DNA of 64,000 nucleotides. Source: Vallitalea maricola (lineage in GTDB: Bacteria > Bacillota > Clostridia > Lachnospirales > Vallitaleaceae). The notes beneath the pieces were generated by a model. That model had not been told where the DNA came from, did no database searches, and saw nothing but the letters and a program-made list of their open reading frames with translations. The stretch lies in NCBI RefSeq assembly GCF_036985595.1, contig NZ_BTPU01000005.1, positions 1 to 64,000 on the forward strand, written 5' to 3'. This document shows, piece after piece, positions 1 through 8,735 of this stretch. The translations under genes were made by a program, and so were the position numbers. Position 1 is the first letter of the stretch. Every line of letters begins with the position of its first letter.

Positions 1-98
1 TTTTTTATTCTCTCCACATAGCTTTTCTTTATATTGATTATTTCTAATAATTGGTTTAAACTGAAATATGTAAAAAATAATATAATATAGGTGATTAT

Positions 99-503
99 AT
101 GATAACTAAGATGATTCAGGTAAAAACCAATAAACATGTTGAGATGATTGATATAACTAGTAAGGTACAGAATATAATAGAATCTGAAGGTATAGAAGAT
201 GGAATATGTACTGTTTTCATTCCTCATACAACAGCAGGAATTACCATTAACGAAAATGCTGATCCAGATGTTACTAGGGATATGTTGATGGAACTTAATA
301 AAATTGTACCCTTAGAAGATGGGTATCGTCATATGGAAGGTAATTCTGCTGCACATATAAAATCAAGTATGATGGGATTCTCAGAAACTATTATAATCAA
401 AGAGAGAAAACTACTATTAGGAACTTGGCAGGGAATATATTTTTGTGAATTTGATGGACCTCGCAATAGAAAAACTATGATTAATATTATGATAGAAAAA
501 TAA
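99..503 (+). CDS. yjbQ: YjbQ family protein (UPF0047)
   Basis: A 134-residue single-domain protein of the YjbQ/UPF0047 family, which is usually 130-140 residues, so it is full length. Family motifs seen are 'IPHTTAGITINENAD' near residue 41, 'HMEGNSAAHIKSS' near 78 and 'GTWQGIYFCEFDGPR' near 108; the conserved His, Asn and Asp/Glu residues line the presumed active site. Family members have been reported to have weak thiamine-phosphate synthase activity, but the physiological role is unsettled. The start is the ATG after TAGGTGAT, and a TATAAT lies at 81-86. It appears to be a single-gene unit ahead of pyruvate kinase. Family assignment is firm; function is open. Confidence 0.9.
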   Translation: MITKMIQVKTNKHVEMIDITSKVQNIIESEGIEDGICTVFIPHTTAGITINENADPDVTRDMLMELNKIVPLEDGYRHMEGNSAAHIKSSMMGFSETIIIKERKLLLGTWQGIYFCEFDGPRNRKTMINIMIEK

Positions 504-682
504 TCACTTTACAAATGGAACTTTCAGGTGTATAATACAATGGGAGAAACTTTTGTATATAACGAAATACAAGTGGTAAATAAATATTTTTCCACAGTAT
601 ATAATTTACAAATTTTTTTTGCATATATATGTTTTCTAGTAAAGTTAACAATAATATTAATATAAATTTAGGAGGTTTAATA

Positions 683-2107
683 TTGTATAAAGCAAAAACA
701 AAGATTATTTGTACGATAGGACCTGCCAGTGATAATAGAGAAACTATTACTGAGCTTGTAAAAAATGGACTTAGTATCGCTAGACTTAATTTATCCCATG
801 GAACAAAAGAGTATTATAAGAAGATTATTAATATAATAAAAGAAGTTAGAAAAGAGTTAGATGTTCCAGTAGCTATTTTAATGGATACAAGAGGTCCCGA
901 AATAAGAACTAAGAATTTTGTTGGCGGACAATTGAAACTTGAAGTAGGTCAGCAAATAACAATATGCAATGGAGATTTTGATGGTACCAAAGAAGGTTTT
1001 TGTATAACATATCCTACATTATATAAGGATGTCAAAAAAGGCAGTAAAGTATTAATTGACGATGGTTTAATTGAACTTGAAGTACTACAAGTTGATGCCA
1101 AAGACAAAACTATTAAATGTATTGTAAAAAATGGTGGTATAGTAAAAAATAAAAAAGGTATTAATGTTCCTAATGTAAATGTCAATCTACCTGCTATTAC
1201 GGAAAAAGACAAAGAGGAAATACTTTATGGTCTTGAACATGATATTGATTTTATAGCAGCTTCTTTTATAAGAAAAGAGGAAGATGTTCTAGAGATTAGA
1301 AAATTTATTGATGATAATGGTGGTAAGGATGTTAAGATAATATCTAAGATTGAAAACCAGCAAGGTGTAGACAATATCGATTCAATCATAAAAGTATCTG
1401 ATGCAATTATGATAGCCCGTGGTGATCTAGGAGTGGAGACACCAACAGAATTAATACCTATTGTTCAAAAAATGATAATAGATAAATGTAATCAAAATGA
1501 GCTGCCTGTAATTACAGCTACTCAGATGCTTGATTCTATGATAAAAAATCCAAGACCAACAAGAGCAGAAGTTTCTGATGTTGCTAATGCTATTATTGAT
1601 GGAACAGATGCTATTATGTTATCAGGGGAAACAGCTGCTGGACTAAATCCAGTTGAAGCAGTAAAAGTAATGAGTAAGATTGCATATGCTTCTGAAAGCA
1701 TGGCTGATCACGAACAGAGAAATATCTGCAAAAAAAGTAAGACTAGTATTACACATGCTGTTAGTTATTCCGCTTATACTACTGCAATACATCTAAAAGC
1801 AAAAGCAGTAATTTGTCCTACTTATAGTGGTAACACGGCTAGAATGATTTCTATGTACAGACCTAATGTGCAGATAATTGCAGTAACTAGTGATGAAAAA
1901 GTTAGAAGACAAATGCAATTATTATGGGGTGTTACACCGTTATTTTTAAAACAGGAAACGTCTACAGACATATTATTTTATAAATCAGTAATCATGGCAA
2001 GAGAATTAGGAATAGTTAATTCAAAAGACTTGGTGGTAATAACAGCTGGGGTTCCTCTTGCAGAAGGAAGTAAAACCAACTTAATGAAAGTACAAGTAGT
2101 AGAATAA
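683..2107 (+). CDS. pyk: Pyruvate kinase
   Basis: Converts phosphoenolpyruvate and ADP to pyruvate and ATP, the last step of glycolysis, in the cytosol. I choose the TTG at 683, which follows GGAGG at 671-675 with 7-nt spacing. This gives 474 residues, the normal length for clostridial pyruvate kinases, and begins directly at the conserved 'KTKIICTIGPAS' strand. Visible motifs are 'LNLSHG', 'DTRGPEIRT', the catalytic 'ISKIENQQG' Lys-Glu region, 'MIARGDLGVE', 'TATQMLDSM' and 'SGETAAG'; the C-terminal allosteric domain is complete. No extra C-terminal PEP-utiliser domain is fused. A perfect terminator follows. The convergent downstream gene encodes D-lactate dehydrogenase, which consumes pyruvate. 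Confidence 0.97.
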   Translation: MYKAKTKIICTIGPASDNRETITELVKNGLSIARLNLSHGTKEYYKKIINIIKEVRKELDVPVAILMDTRGPEIRTKNFVGGQLKLEVGQQITICNGDFDGTKEGFCITYPTLYKDVKKGSKVLIDDGLIELEVLQVDAKDKTIKCIVKNGGIVKNKKGINVPNVNVNLPAITEKDKEEILYGLEHDIDFIAASFIRKEEDVLEIRKFIDDNGGKDVKIISKIENQQGVDNIDSIIKVSDAIMIARGDLGVETPTELIPIVQKMIIDKCNQNELPVITATQMLDSMIKNPRPTRAEVSDVANAIIDGTDAIMLSGETAAGLNPVEAVKVMSKIAYASESMADHEQRNICKKSKTSITHAVSYSAYTTAIHLKAKAVICPTYSGNTARMISMYRPNVQIIAVTSDEKVRRQMQLLWGVTPLFLKQETSTDILFYKSVIMARELGIVNSKDLVVITAGVPLAEGSKTNLMKVQVVE

Positions 2108-2138
2108 ACTAGAGGGGCTTAGCAGCCCCTCTAGTTTT
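2108..2138 (+). terminator. Rho-independent terminator of pyk
   Basis: A perfect 12-bp stem (ACTAGAGGGGCT at 2108-2119 with AGCCCCTCTAGT at 2124-2135), a 4-nt loop and a TTTT tail. It starts directly after the pyk stop codon and separates pyk from the convergent ldhA. Confidence 0.93.
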
Positions 2139-3171
2139 AATTAACTTTTTTAATTACACAACCATTTTCATCGCATATATATGCTATCTCATTTTCTAAT
2201 GGTTTGCCTTCATCAAACTGCTTAATACTATTAAGAGTAGTGGAGGCAATATTGTTTAGTGCTTCTTTTGTAAAGTAGGCTTGATGTGATGTAATTAGTA
2301 CGTTAGGGAATGTAATAAGTCTTGACAATATATCATCATTTACTCCTTCTACAGAGAAATCTTCATAAAAATATTTATCTTCTTCTTCATAGACATCTAA
2401 GGCAGCACTACCTATTTTATGTTCCTTAAGACCTTCAATCAAATCTTTGGAATTAATTAATTTACCTCTACCAGTATTAACAATCATAACCCCATCCTTC
2501 ATTTTATTAATACTTTTTTCGCTAATAAGATATTCCGTATCTTTTGTTAAAGGACAATGTAAAGTGATAATATCACTTTCTTTAAATAGAGTATCAAGAG
2601 GAACATAGCTAAAACCTAACTCCTCGGCTGAATTATTATCAGGATATATGTCATAAGCGATAACATTACACTCAAAGCCTTTTAGAATCTTAATTAGAAT
2701 TTTTGCTATTTTACCTGTACCAATGACACCTACTGTTTTTTGGTACATGTCAAATCCTAATAAACCACTTAGTGAGAAGTTAAGATCTTTTGTTCTATTG
2801 TGTGATTTGTGTATTTTCCTATTTAATGTCAGCATCATAGACATTGTGAATTCTGCTATTGCATGGGGTGAATAAGCTGGAACATGAACCACATGAACTT
2901 TTCCTTGTGCTGCTTTAAAATTAACATTGTTATAACCTGCACAACGAAGTGCAATAAGCTTAACTCCATATTCATGTAGTTTATTTACAACAAATGAAGA
3001 AGCTTTGTCTTGTACGAATATAGAAACTACATCAAATCCTTCTGTAAGCTTTACTGTTTTGTCACTCAAGCGTTCTTCAAAGAATGTTATTTTAAAATCA
3101 TAATCCTTATTTAAAACTTCAAATATTTGTTTGTCATATGGTTTGGTATCAAAAAAAGCTATTTTCAACAT
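2137..3171 (-). CDS. ldhA: D-lactate dehydrogenase (D-2-hydroxyacid dehydrogenase family)
   Basis: NADH-dependent reduction of pyruvate to D-lactate, a fermentative electron sink. The ATG at 3171 is preferred over the GTG at 3180 because AGAGGTG sits 6 nt upstream and the GTG lies inside that ribosome binding site. The 344 residues align along their whole length with LdhA-type enzymes from memory: N-terminal 'KIAFFDTKPYDKQIF', 'ALRCAGYNNVN' with the substrate-binding Arg, the nucleotide motif 'GVIGTGKIAK', 'HCPLTKDTE', 'NTGRGKLI' (the family usually has SRG), and the catalytic His in 'SHQAYFTKEAL'. It converges on pyk. Substrate preference among D-2-hydroxyacids is inferred. Confidence 0.9.
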   Translation of the reverse strand: MLKIAFFDTKPYDKQIFEVLNKDYDFKITFFEERLSDKTVKLTEGFDVVSIFVQDKASSFVVNKLHEYGVKLIALRCAGYNNVNFKAAQGKVHVVHVPAYSPHAIAEFTMSMMLTLNRKIHKSHNRTKDLNFSLSGLLGFDMYQKTVGVIGTGKIAKILIKILKGFECNVIAYDIYPDNNSAEELGFSYVPLDTLFKESDIITLHCPLTKDTEYLISEKSINKMKDGVMIVNTGRGKLINSKDLIEGLKEHKIGSAALDVYEEEDKYFYEDFSVEGVNDDILSRLITFPNVLITSHQAYFTKEALNNIASTTLNSIKQFDEGKPLENEIAYICDENGCVIKKVN

Positions 3172-3304
3172 ATAGGTCACCTCTTATAGTATAATTAAGT
3201 AAATATTAATATATTATTTATAAGAATAAATAATAATTATTATTAATTAGTTATTATTATAAATTATTAATTTTTATAAGTCAAGTATGAATAATCAATA
3301 AAAT

Positions 3305-3349
3305 AAGATAGATCCTGCCTTGGATATTTGGCAGAATCTATCTTTTTTT
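3305..3349. terminator. Probable bidirectional terminator
   Basis: Stem AAGATAGATCCTGCC (3305-3319) with GGCAGAATCTATCTT (3330-3344), one mismatch, then seven T on the plus strand and an AT-rich tail on the minus strand. By position it most likely ends the minus-strand coiled-coil gene at 3380-4087. Confidence 0.75.
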
Positions 3350-3379
3350 AGTTTAGAAGTATTAATTACTTATAGCATC

Positions 3380-4087
3380 TTATTCTATTATAGATTTTAT
3401 CATCAATAAATCATTGTAATTTTGTTCTTTTAGCTCTAATATTTGAGTAAGAAGGTTTGCTGCTGATTCAAAATCTTGAGAGGACATAGCATTTTTAGCA
3501 TCTTCTCTTAGAGATTTAACCATAGAATGTCTTTCTTTAATTGCTTCTAGATAAGGTTTTATTTCATCTCTATGATTTTTGCATTGTGACTTTAAATCTT
3601 GGAATAATAATTTTTCGTCTTCAATATTTGCTTTCCTAGAAAGAACATCAGCCTTTTGAGCTTGGAACTGGTTTACAGCAGTCTTCTTTTCTTCTATAAG
3701 AGATGTTAATTTTTCTTTGTCTTCAGATTCCTTTGCGTCTTTTACCTGCTGTTTTAATTCTGTTCTCAAGGTGTTGAAATTATCTCTTGTAGTAGAAAAT
3801 TCATCTTTTAATGCTTTGTTTGATTCTTTTTTTGCATCAATTCTGTCTTTTACTTCATCTGCTTGAGATTTTAAGCTATCCTTTTCTAAATCTCGAATAT
3901 CTTTTATTGAATCGCTAGTGATTTTGATGTTTTCGTTCATATCTTTTATGGCATCTCTTAACTCAATAACATTTTCTGGAATCTGAACTTTTTCTTTCGC
4001 ATTTTCTGGAGCGCTCTCTGCAAGAGCAGATATACCTGAGAAAGTCATTATTCCCAGTATTAAAATAGTTGATACAAGTTTTTTCAT
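3380..4087 (-). CDS. Secreted coiled-coil protein, function unknown
   Basis: A 235-residue protein with a clear Sec signal peptide ('MKKLVSTILILGIMTFSGISALAES', cleavage probably after ALA). The rest is almost entirely charged helix rich in Lys, Glu, Asp and Gln, with long heptad-like stretches and no Cys in the mature part except one in 'KSQCKNHRD'. It has no lipobox, transmembrane anchor, LysM or catalytic motif. I do not recognise a named family. It resembles small exported coiled-coil proteins that lie next to envelope-sensing two-component systems, and a two-component system starts 140 bp away on the other strand, so an envelope-stress role is possible but unproven. Confidence 0.75.
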   Translation of the reverse strand: MKKLVSTILILGIMTFSGISALAESAPENAKEKVQIPENVIELRDAIKDMNENIKITSDSIKDIRDLEKDSLKSQADEVKDRIDAKKESNKALKDEFSTTRDNFNTLRTELKQQVKDAKESEDKEKLTSLIEEKKTAVNQFQAQKADVLSRKANIEDEKLLFQDLKSQCKNHRDEIKPYLEAIKERHSMVKSLREDAKNAMSSQDFESAANLLTQILELKEQNYNDLLMIKSIIE

Positions 4088-4225
4088 ATTAAATCATCCT
4101 TTCAAATTTTTTCTTAACTTGTTTACAGTTATAGTGTAAAATAAAAATACGGCAGAATATTATTGTAAATGTGGAAAAAGTATGTAAAAATAAATTTTGA
4201 TACTAGAACAGTGGAGGATAGGAAT

Positions 4226-4936
4226 ATGACAGATAAATTAATCTATGTGGTTGATGACGAGAAAAGTATTCGAGATTTGATAAAAGCATATTTAGTAAAA
4301 GAAGGATATACAGTCAAAACCTTTCAAAGAGGTGAATCAGCATTGGCAGCCTTTAATAATACTAAGTGTCATTTGATGGTTATTGATATAATGATGACTG
4401 GTATGGATGGTTATGAATTATGTAGAGAAATTAGAAAGTCCAGTGATATACCAATTATTATGGTCTCGGCAAAAGATGATGAGATTGACAGGATATTAGG
4501 TCTGGAGCTTGGAAGTGATGACTATTTATCAAAACCTTTCAGTCCAAGAGAGTTAGTAGTTCGTATCAAAAATATATTTAGAAGAATTGATAAATCTAAC
4601 GGCAGTAATTTAGATGAAAAAGAATTAAAAAGATTGTTAATAAATGATTTGATAATTTTAGAGGATGAAAGAAAAGCAGTAGCTAATGGTAATGAATTAA
4701 AGCTTACCAACAAAGAGTTTGAGTTTCTATTATTTATGGTTAAAAATAAGAATAGAGCATTTTCAAGAGAGCAAATACTAGATAACATATGGGGATATGA
4801 TTATTATGGTGAAGAAAGAGCTGTAGATGACTTAGTAAAGAGAATCAGAAAGAAATTAAGAGACACCAATTCAAAGATTGAAATATTAACAGTTTGGGGT
4901 TATGGTTATAAAATTGTTGACCAAGGTGAATCATGA
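4226..4936 (+). CDS. OmpR/PhoB-family response regulator
   Basis: A DNA-binding two-component response regulator of 236 residues. The ATG at 4226 follows GTGGAGGATAGG and starts directly at the receiver domain. Receiver features are the acidic pair in 'VVDDEKS' (D10, D11), the phosphoacceptor D54 in 'VIDIMMTGMDG' and K103 in 'YLSKPFSP'. The C-terminal winged helix (about 135-232) carries 'LTNKEFEFLLFM' and 'RAVDDLVKRIRKKL', typical of OmpR/PhoB proteins. Its stop codon overlaps the start of the sensor kinase gene by 4 nt, so the two are translationally coupled partners. The target genes cannot be read from the sequence; the divergent exported coiled-coil protein is one candidate. Confidence 0.95.
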   Translation: MTDKLIYVVDDEKSIRDLIKAYLVKEGYTVKTFQRGESALAAFNNTKCHLMVIDIMMTGMDGYELCREIRKSSDIPIIMVSAKDDEIDRILGLELGSDDYLSKPFSPRELVVRIKNIFRRIDKSNGSNLDEKELKRLLINDLIILEDERKAVANGNELKLTNKEFEFLLFMVKNKNRAFSREQILDNIWGYDYYGEERAVDDLVKRIRKKLRDTNSKIEILTVWGYGYKIVDQGES

Positions 4937-6330
4937 GAAGAAATATTACTAAAAAAGTCATCCTACAATTCATACCCCTGATAATAGGTGCATTACTTGT
5001 TAGTAGCATTGTAGCCAATATTGCTATAAAAGTATTTTTAGAGAAAAAAGTTATGGAAGATCTTACTAATGAAGCAGCTATCATAAGAAATGTCATTAAT
5101 ACAGAAATTGGTAGTGAAAAAAATATTGATAGAGAAAAATTCAAAGATGTAATTATGCGTTCTCACAAGCTGGATAAGGTTGGTTTGGATAGCAGACTTG
5201 AAGTAATAACTAAAACGGCTAATAATGTTGTTATCTCCCAATCAAAAGACTCACAGTTTGATAGTCAGATGTTAACTGAATTAACTAATAGAATACAGAA
5301 AGGTAAAGAAAACTTTATTATTGAAAATGATAAAGACGATTTTAAATATTACATTACTGTGCTTCCAATAAATAAATTAGTTAATAATAATAGAAAAGTA
5401 AGGTATTGGGTTATTTTGTATATCACTACTAAAGAAGTTTCTAATCTAACAAACACCATATTGAAAATAAACATTCTAATTATGGTTATTATAGGTCTTA
5501 TATCTATGGTTATTGGTGTAATTTTTGCAAGGTCATTGACAAAACCTATAATAAAATTAAAAAACAGAGCCAACAGAATATCAAAAAGGGATTTTGACTC
5601 CATAGAGATGATTAATACAGGAGATGAAATAGAGGAATTAAGCGAATCTCTGGAACATATGGTAAATGAATTAAAGAACTATGACGAATCCCAAAAAAGA
5701 TTTTTGCAGAACGCTTCTCATGAATTGAAGACACCTTTGACATCCATTAGTGGATATGCAGAGGGACTGAAAGATGGGGTTTTTGATAATACAGAAGAAG
5801 CTCTTGATATCATTATTGATGAAAGTTTAAGGTTGAAAAAACTAGTTGAGCAAATAATATTTCTATCAAAATTAGAGACTACTCATGAATTTTTTGAGAT
5901 GAAACTGGTTGATCTAAAAGAATTAATAGGAAATGCAGTTAAAAAAGTCTATGGATTATCGGCTAAGAAATCAGTAGAAATCAAATTATCTATAGAAGAT
6001 AGGGTTAATATATATGCAGATGAAGATAAGTTGATTCAAGGATTTATCAATATCCTATCAAACTGTATTAGACACGCAGAATCTAATATAGATATTGCTG
6101 TTAAACAAGAACAAGAGTTATGTCATATTATCATCAGTGATGATGGAGATGGTTTCAGTAAAGAAGACTTAGAGCATTTATTTGAAAGGTTCTATAAAGG
6201 AGCGAATGGTAGTACAGGTCTTGGTATGACCATAACCAAATCCATTATCAAGAAACATGGTGGACAAATCAGAATCTCCAATAATGAGAATGGGGGAGCT
6301 GAATTTATTGTGACTTTCAAAAAGATTTAG
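4933..6330 (+). CDS. Membrane sensor histidine kinase
   Basis: The partner of the preceding regulator, overlapping it by 4 nt (ATGA). In 465 residues: TM1 about 10-34; an extracytoplasmic sensor domain of about 140 residues; TM2 about 176-199; a HAMP linker 'TKPIIKLKNRANRIS'; a HisKA domain with phosphoacceptor His263 in 'FLQNASHELKTPLT'; and an HATPase domain with N-box 'NILSNCIRH', G1 'DDGDGFS', F-box 'LFERFYKG' and G2 'GSTGLGM'. All motifs needed for autophosphorylation are present. The sensor region has no motif I can name, so the stimulus is unknown. Confidence 0.95.
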   Translation: MRRNITKKVILQFIPLIIGALLVSSIVANIAIKVFLEKKVMEDLTNEAAIIRNVINTEIGSEKNIDREKFKDVIMRSHKLDKVGLDSRLEVITKTANNVVISQSKDSQFDSQMLTELTNRIQKGKENFIIENDKDDFKYYITVLPINKLVNNNRKVRYWVILYITTKEVSNLTNTILKINILIMVIIGLISMVIGVIFARSLTKPIIKLKNRANRISKRDFDSIEMINTGDEIEELSESLEHMVNELKNYDESQKRFLQNASHELKTPLTSISGYAEGLKDGVFDNTEEALDIIIDESLRLKKLVEQIIFLSKLETTHEFFEMKLVDLKELIGNAVKKVYGLSAKKSVEIKLSIEDRVNIYADEDKLIQGFINILSNCIRHAESNIDIAVKQEQELCHIIISDDGDGFSKEDLEHLFERFYKGANGSTGLGMTITKSIIKKHGGQIRISNNENGGAEFIVTFKKI

Positions 6331-6411
6331 TAGTAAATATGACATACTGTTGTCAAGTTAAATATGTTAAATTATATGTGTTGAATTTTTTATTTGAATG
6401 GAGGGAAAGTC

Positions 6412-7239
6412 TTGATTGAGATACCAGAAGCGATAGCATTATCACAACAAATTAATGATACACTTATAGGCAAAAAAATCAGTAAAGTATTAGCTAATGG
6501 TTCACCACACAAATTTGCTTGGTTTTTTGGTGAGCCAGAAGAGTATCATGAAAAATTAGCAGGTAAGACAATAGATGAATCAATAGCATTTGGGGGATAC
6601 GTTGAAATTATTCTAGGTACTACACGATTAGTTTTTGGGGATGGTGTCAACTTGAAGGTTTTATACAAAGATGAGAAGATTCCCAAGAAACATCAACTTT
6701 TAATTGAGTTTGAAGATAGTTCATTGCTTATTGCATCTGTGCAGATGTATGGAGGCATGTGGTGTTTTGAAGAGGGAGAGTTTGAAAATATATATTATGA
6801 AATTGCAAAAGATAAACCTTCTCCGTTATCTGAAAAATTTGATTATGATTATTACAAAAAAATAATATCTCATGAAGAAGTACAAAATAAAAGTGCAAAA
6901 GCTTTATTGGCTACTGAACAGAGGATACCAGGATTAGGGAATGGAGTATTACATGACATTTTGTTTAATGCTAGAATAAATCCTAAGAGAAAAGTATCAT
7001 CATTTTCACAGGATGAAATTGACAAACTATATGAATCTATTAAATCCACTTTACACGAAATGACTTTAAAAGGTGGTAGAGATACTGAGAAAGATTTATT
7101 TGGCTGTTCTGGAGGTTACAAAACCATATTAAGCAAAAAGACATATAAGGAACCATGCAAAATATGTGGAGGCAATATAATAAAAAAAGCTTATTTGGGT
7201 GGCAGTATTTATTATTGTGAAAATTGTCAGCCAGAATAG
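6412..7239 (+). CDS. Fpg/Nei-like DNA glycosylase family protein
   Basis: A 275-residue member of the formamidopyrimidine-DNA glycosylase/endonuclease VIII fold. I choose TTG 6412, which follows GGAGGG at 6400-6405. The protein then begins M-I-E-I-P-E instead of the classical M-P-E-x-P-E. Thus the Glu at position 3 is kept, but the N-terminal Pro that forms the Schiff base in Fpg is replaced by Ile. The H2TH region ('EQRIPGLGNGVLHDILFNARINPKRK') and C-terminal zinc finger (CKICGG...YYCENCQ) are intact. Family knowledge says such variants occur in Clostridia and may have altered or no lyase activity; that part is inference. It stands as a single gene after the two-component operon. Confidence 0.85.
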   Translation: MIEIPEAIALSQQINDTLIGKKISKVLANGSPHKFAWFFGEPEEYHEKLAGKTIDESIAFGGYVEIILGTTRLVFGDGVNLKVLYKDEKIPKKHQLLIEFEDSSLLIASVQMYGGMWCFEEGEFENIYYEIAKDKPSPLSEKFDYDYYKKIISHEEVQNKSAKALLATEQRIPGLGNGVLHDILFNARINPKRKVSSFSQDEIDKLYESIKSTLHEMTLKGGRDTEKDLFGCSGGYKTILSKKTYKEPCKICGGNIIKKAYLGGSIYYCENCQPE

Positions 7240-7403
7240 ATAAATAAAGTAAGGTAGGTGAATAAAAAATATTCCTCTACCTTTTTTTATGTTTATTATT
7301 ATATGGATTTATGATATAATCATTAAAATATTTATATAGAAACTGTATGACACCATTATTTATGAATATATCTAAACTAAATCATAGGAAGAGAGACAAG
7401 ATT

Positions 7404-8609
7404 ATGACGAAACTTTTTGCAATGAAGAAAGAAATGGTTATATATTTTATTATTTTAGCACTTACTGCACTTGGTTTAGGGTTGTCTAATGATATTTTTT
7501 CTAATTATTTTAAAGATGCTTATAATATTACAGCTTATCAACGTGGTATAATAGAATTTCCAAGAGAATTGCCTGGAATATTATGTATTTTTGTTGTTAC
7601 AGCATTATCTTTCATGGGGGATATCAGACTTTCAATTATTGCACAAGTACTAAGTTTTATAGGTATTGCAGTACTAGGGTTTATAACACCAACATTTTCT
7701 GTAATGCTAATATTTCTTTTTATCAATTCTATGGGAATGCATTTATTCTTTCCTTTACAAGATAGTATTGGAATTTCTTTGATTGATGATGAAAAGATAG
7801 GTAAAAGGATGGGTCAGTATAAAGGGGTATTTACTGCTTTCAGTATGGTTGCAGCTATTATGGTGTTCGTAGGTTTTAGGACAAATGTTTTTAGTTTTAC
7901 TACTAAAATAAAGTACATATTTGTTATTGATGCAGTAATATTTCTTGTGATAATTGTTTTGTTCGTATATCTACTGAAATTATTGAAAAGACCTTTGGTG
8001 AAAAAGAAAAAATTAAAATTTGTATTTCGTAGAGAATATAAATATTATTATATATTAGCTATTATGCACGGCGTTCAGAAACAGATAATGGTAGTATATG
8101 GTCCATGGGTTCTCATTGACATTCTAAATAAAAAAGCAGATACATTAGCTATTCTCATGATGATAGGCAGCTTTATTGGAATCTTCTTTATACCAGCAGT
8201 TGGTAGATGGTTAGATCGTTTTGGAGTAAAAAAATTATTATATGCTGATGCATTATCATTTATTGGTGTATATGTTGCTTATGGTTTAATAAGTACTGGA
8301 TTTGCCACTGGTAAGCTTTCACTTGTTGGTTTACCAGTTATCTTTGCTTATAGTCTAATAATCATTGATAGGATGTCCATGCAAATGGGAATGGTGAAGA
8401 CTGTATATTTACGTTCAATAGCAGTTGATATGTCTGATATAACACCTACTCTATCTATGGGAATTAGTATGGATCATGTTGTTTCAATAGTCTGTGCTTT
8501 TATTGGTGGTTTAATATGGAGTTCATGGGGACCACAGTACATATTCTTTTTTGCTGCTGCCTTATCACTTGTCAATCTCTTTGTTGCAAAAAAAGTTCAA
8601 ATTAAATAA
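7404..8609 (+). CDS. MFS transporter
   Basis: A 401-residue polytopic membrane protein with about 12 hydrophobic helices and a central basic loop ('LKRPLVKKKKLKFVFRREYKYY') dividing it into two six-helix halves, as in the major facilitator superfamily. The ATG at 7404 is preceded by AGGAAGAG. The half-repeat motif 'GRWLDRFGVKKLLY' between helices 8 and 9 is the classical MFS loop signature. The N-terminal half carries 'NDIFSNYFKDAYNITAYQRGIIEFPRELPG', seen in a group of uncharacterised clostridial carriers. The substrate is unknown. It is followed by a TetR-type gene, but the promoter and operators lie between them, so co-regulation is not clear. Confidence 0.85.
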   Translation: MTKLFAMKKEMVIYFIILALTALGLGLSNDIFSNYFKDAYNITAYQRGIIEFPRELPGILCIFVVTALSFMGDIRLSIIAQVLSFIGIAVLGFITPTFSVMLIFLFINSMGMHLFFPLQDSIGISLIDDEKIGKRMGQYKGVFTAFSMVAAIMVFVGFRTNVFSFTTKIKYIFVIDAVIFLVIIVLFVYLLKLLKRPLVKKKKLKFVFRREYKYYYILAIMHGVQKQIMVVYGPWVLIDILNKKADTLAILMMIGSFIGIFFIPAVGRWLDRFGVKKLLYADALSFIGVYVAYGLISTGFATGKLSLVGLPVIFAYSLIIIDRMSMQMGMVKTVYLRSIAVDMSDITPTLSMGISMDHVVSIVCAFIGGLIWSSWGPQYIFFFAAALSLVNLFVAKKVQIK

Positions 8610-8643
8610 TAGATATTGATTATAAATTTTATACTCCTTTCTA

Positions 8644-8672
8644 TTGACTATAGGGGTATAAAAATATATAAT
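8644..8672 (+). promoter_or_regulatory. Sigma-A type promoter of the tetR operon
   Basis: TTGACT at 8644-8649, a 17-bp spacer and TATAAT at 8667-8672. This is a strong vegetative promoter placed 64 bp ahead of the TetR-family gene and directly upstream of two tandem palindromes. Confidence 0.8.
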
Positions 8673-8675
8673 AAG

Positions 8676-8710
8676 ATTAAACACTGTTTAGTAATTAAAT
8701 ATTGTTTAAT
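8676..8710 (+). promoter_or_regulatory. Tandem TetR-type operators
   Basis: Two 17-bp near-palindromes in direct succession: ATTAAACACTGTTTAGT (8676-8692) and ATTAAATATTGTTTAAT (8694-8710), with centres 18 bp apart. They overlap the expected transcription start of the promoter at 8644-8672. Palindrome size and position fit autorepression by the TetR-family protein encoded at 8736. The pairing of protein and operator is inferred. Confidence 0.7.
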
Positions 8711-8735
8711 ATATGTTTGAAAGAGTTAGGTAATT

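Noticed and set aside
504..682. Possible riboswitch ahead of pyruvate kinase
   Set aside because: The region is AT-rich with no conserved riboswitch core; only the TTG start and its GGAGG site are supported.
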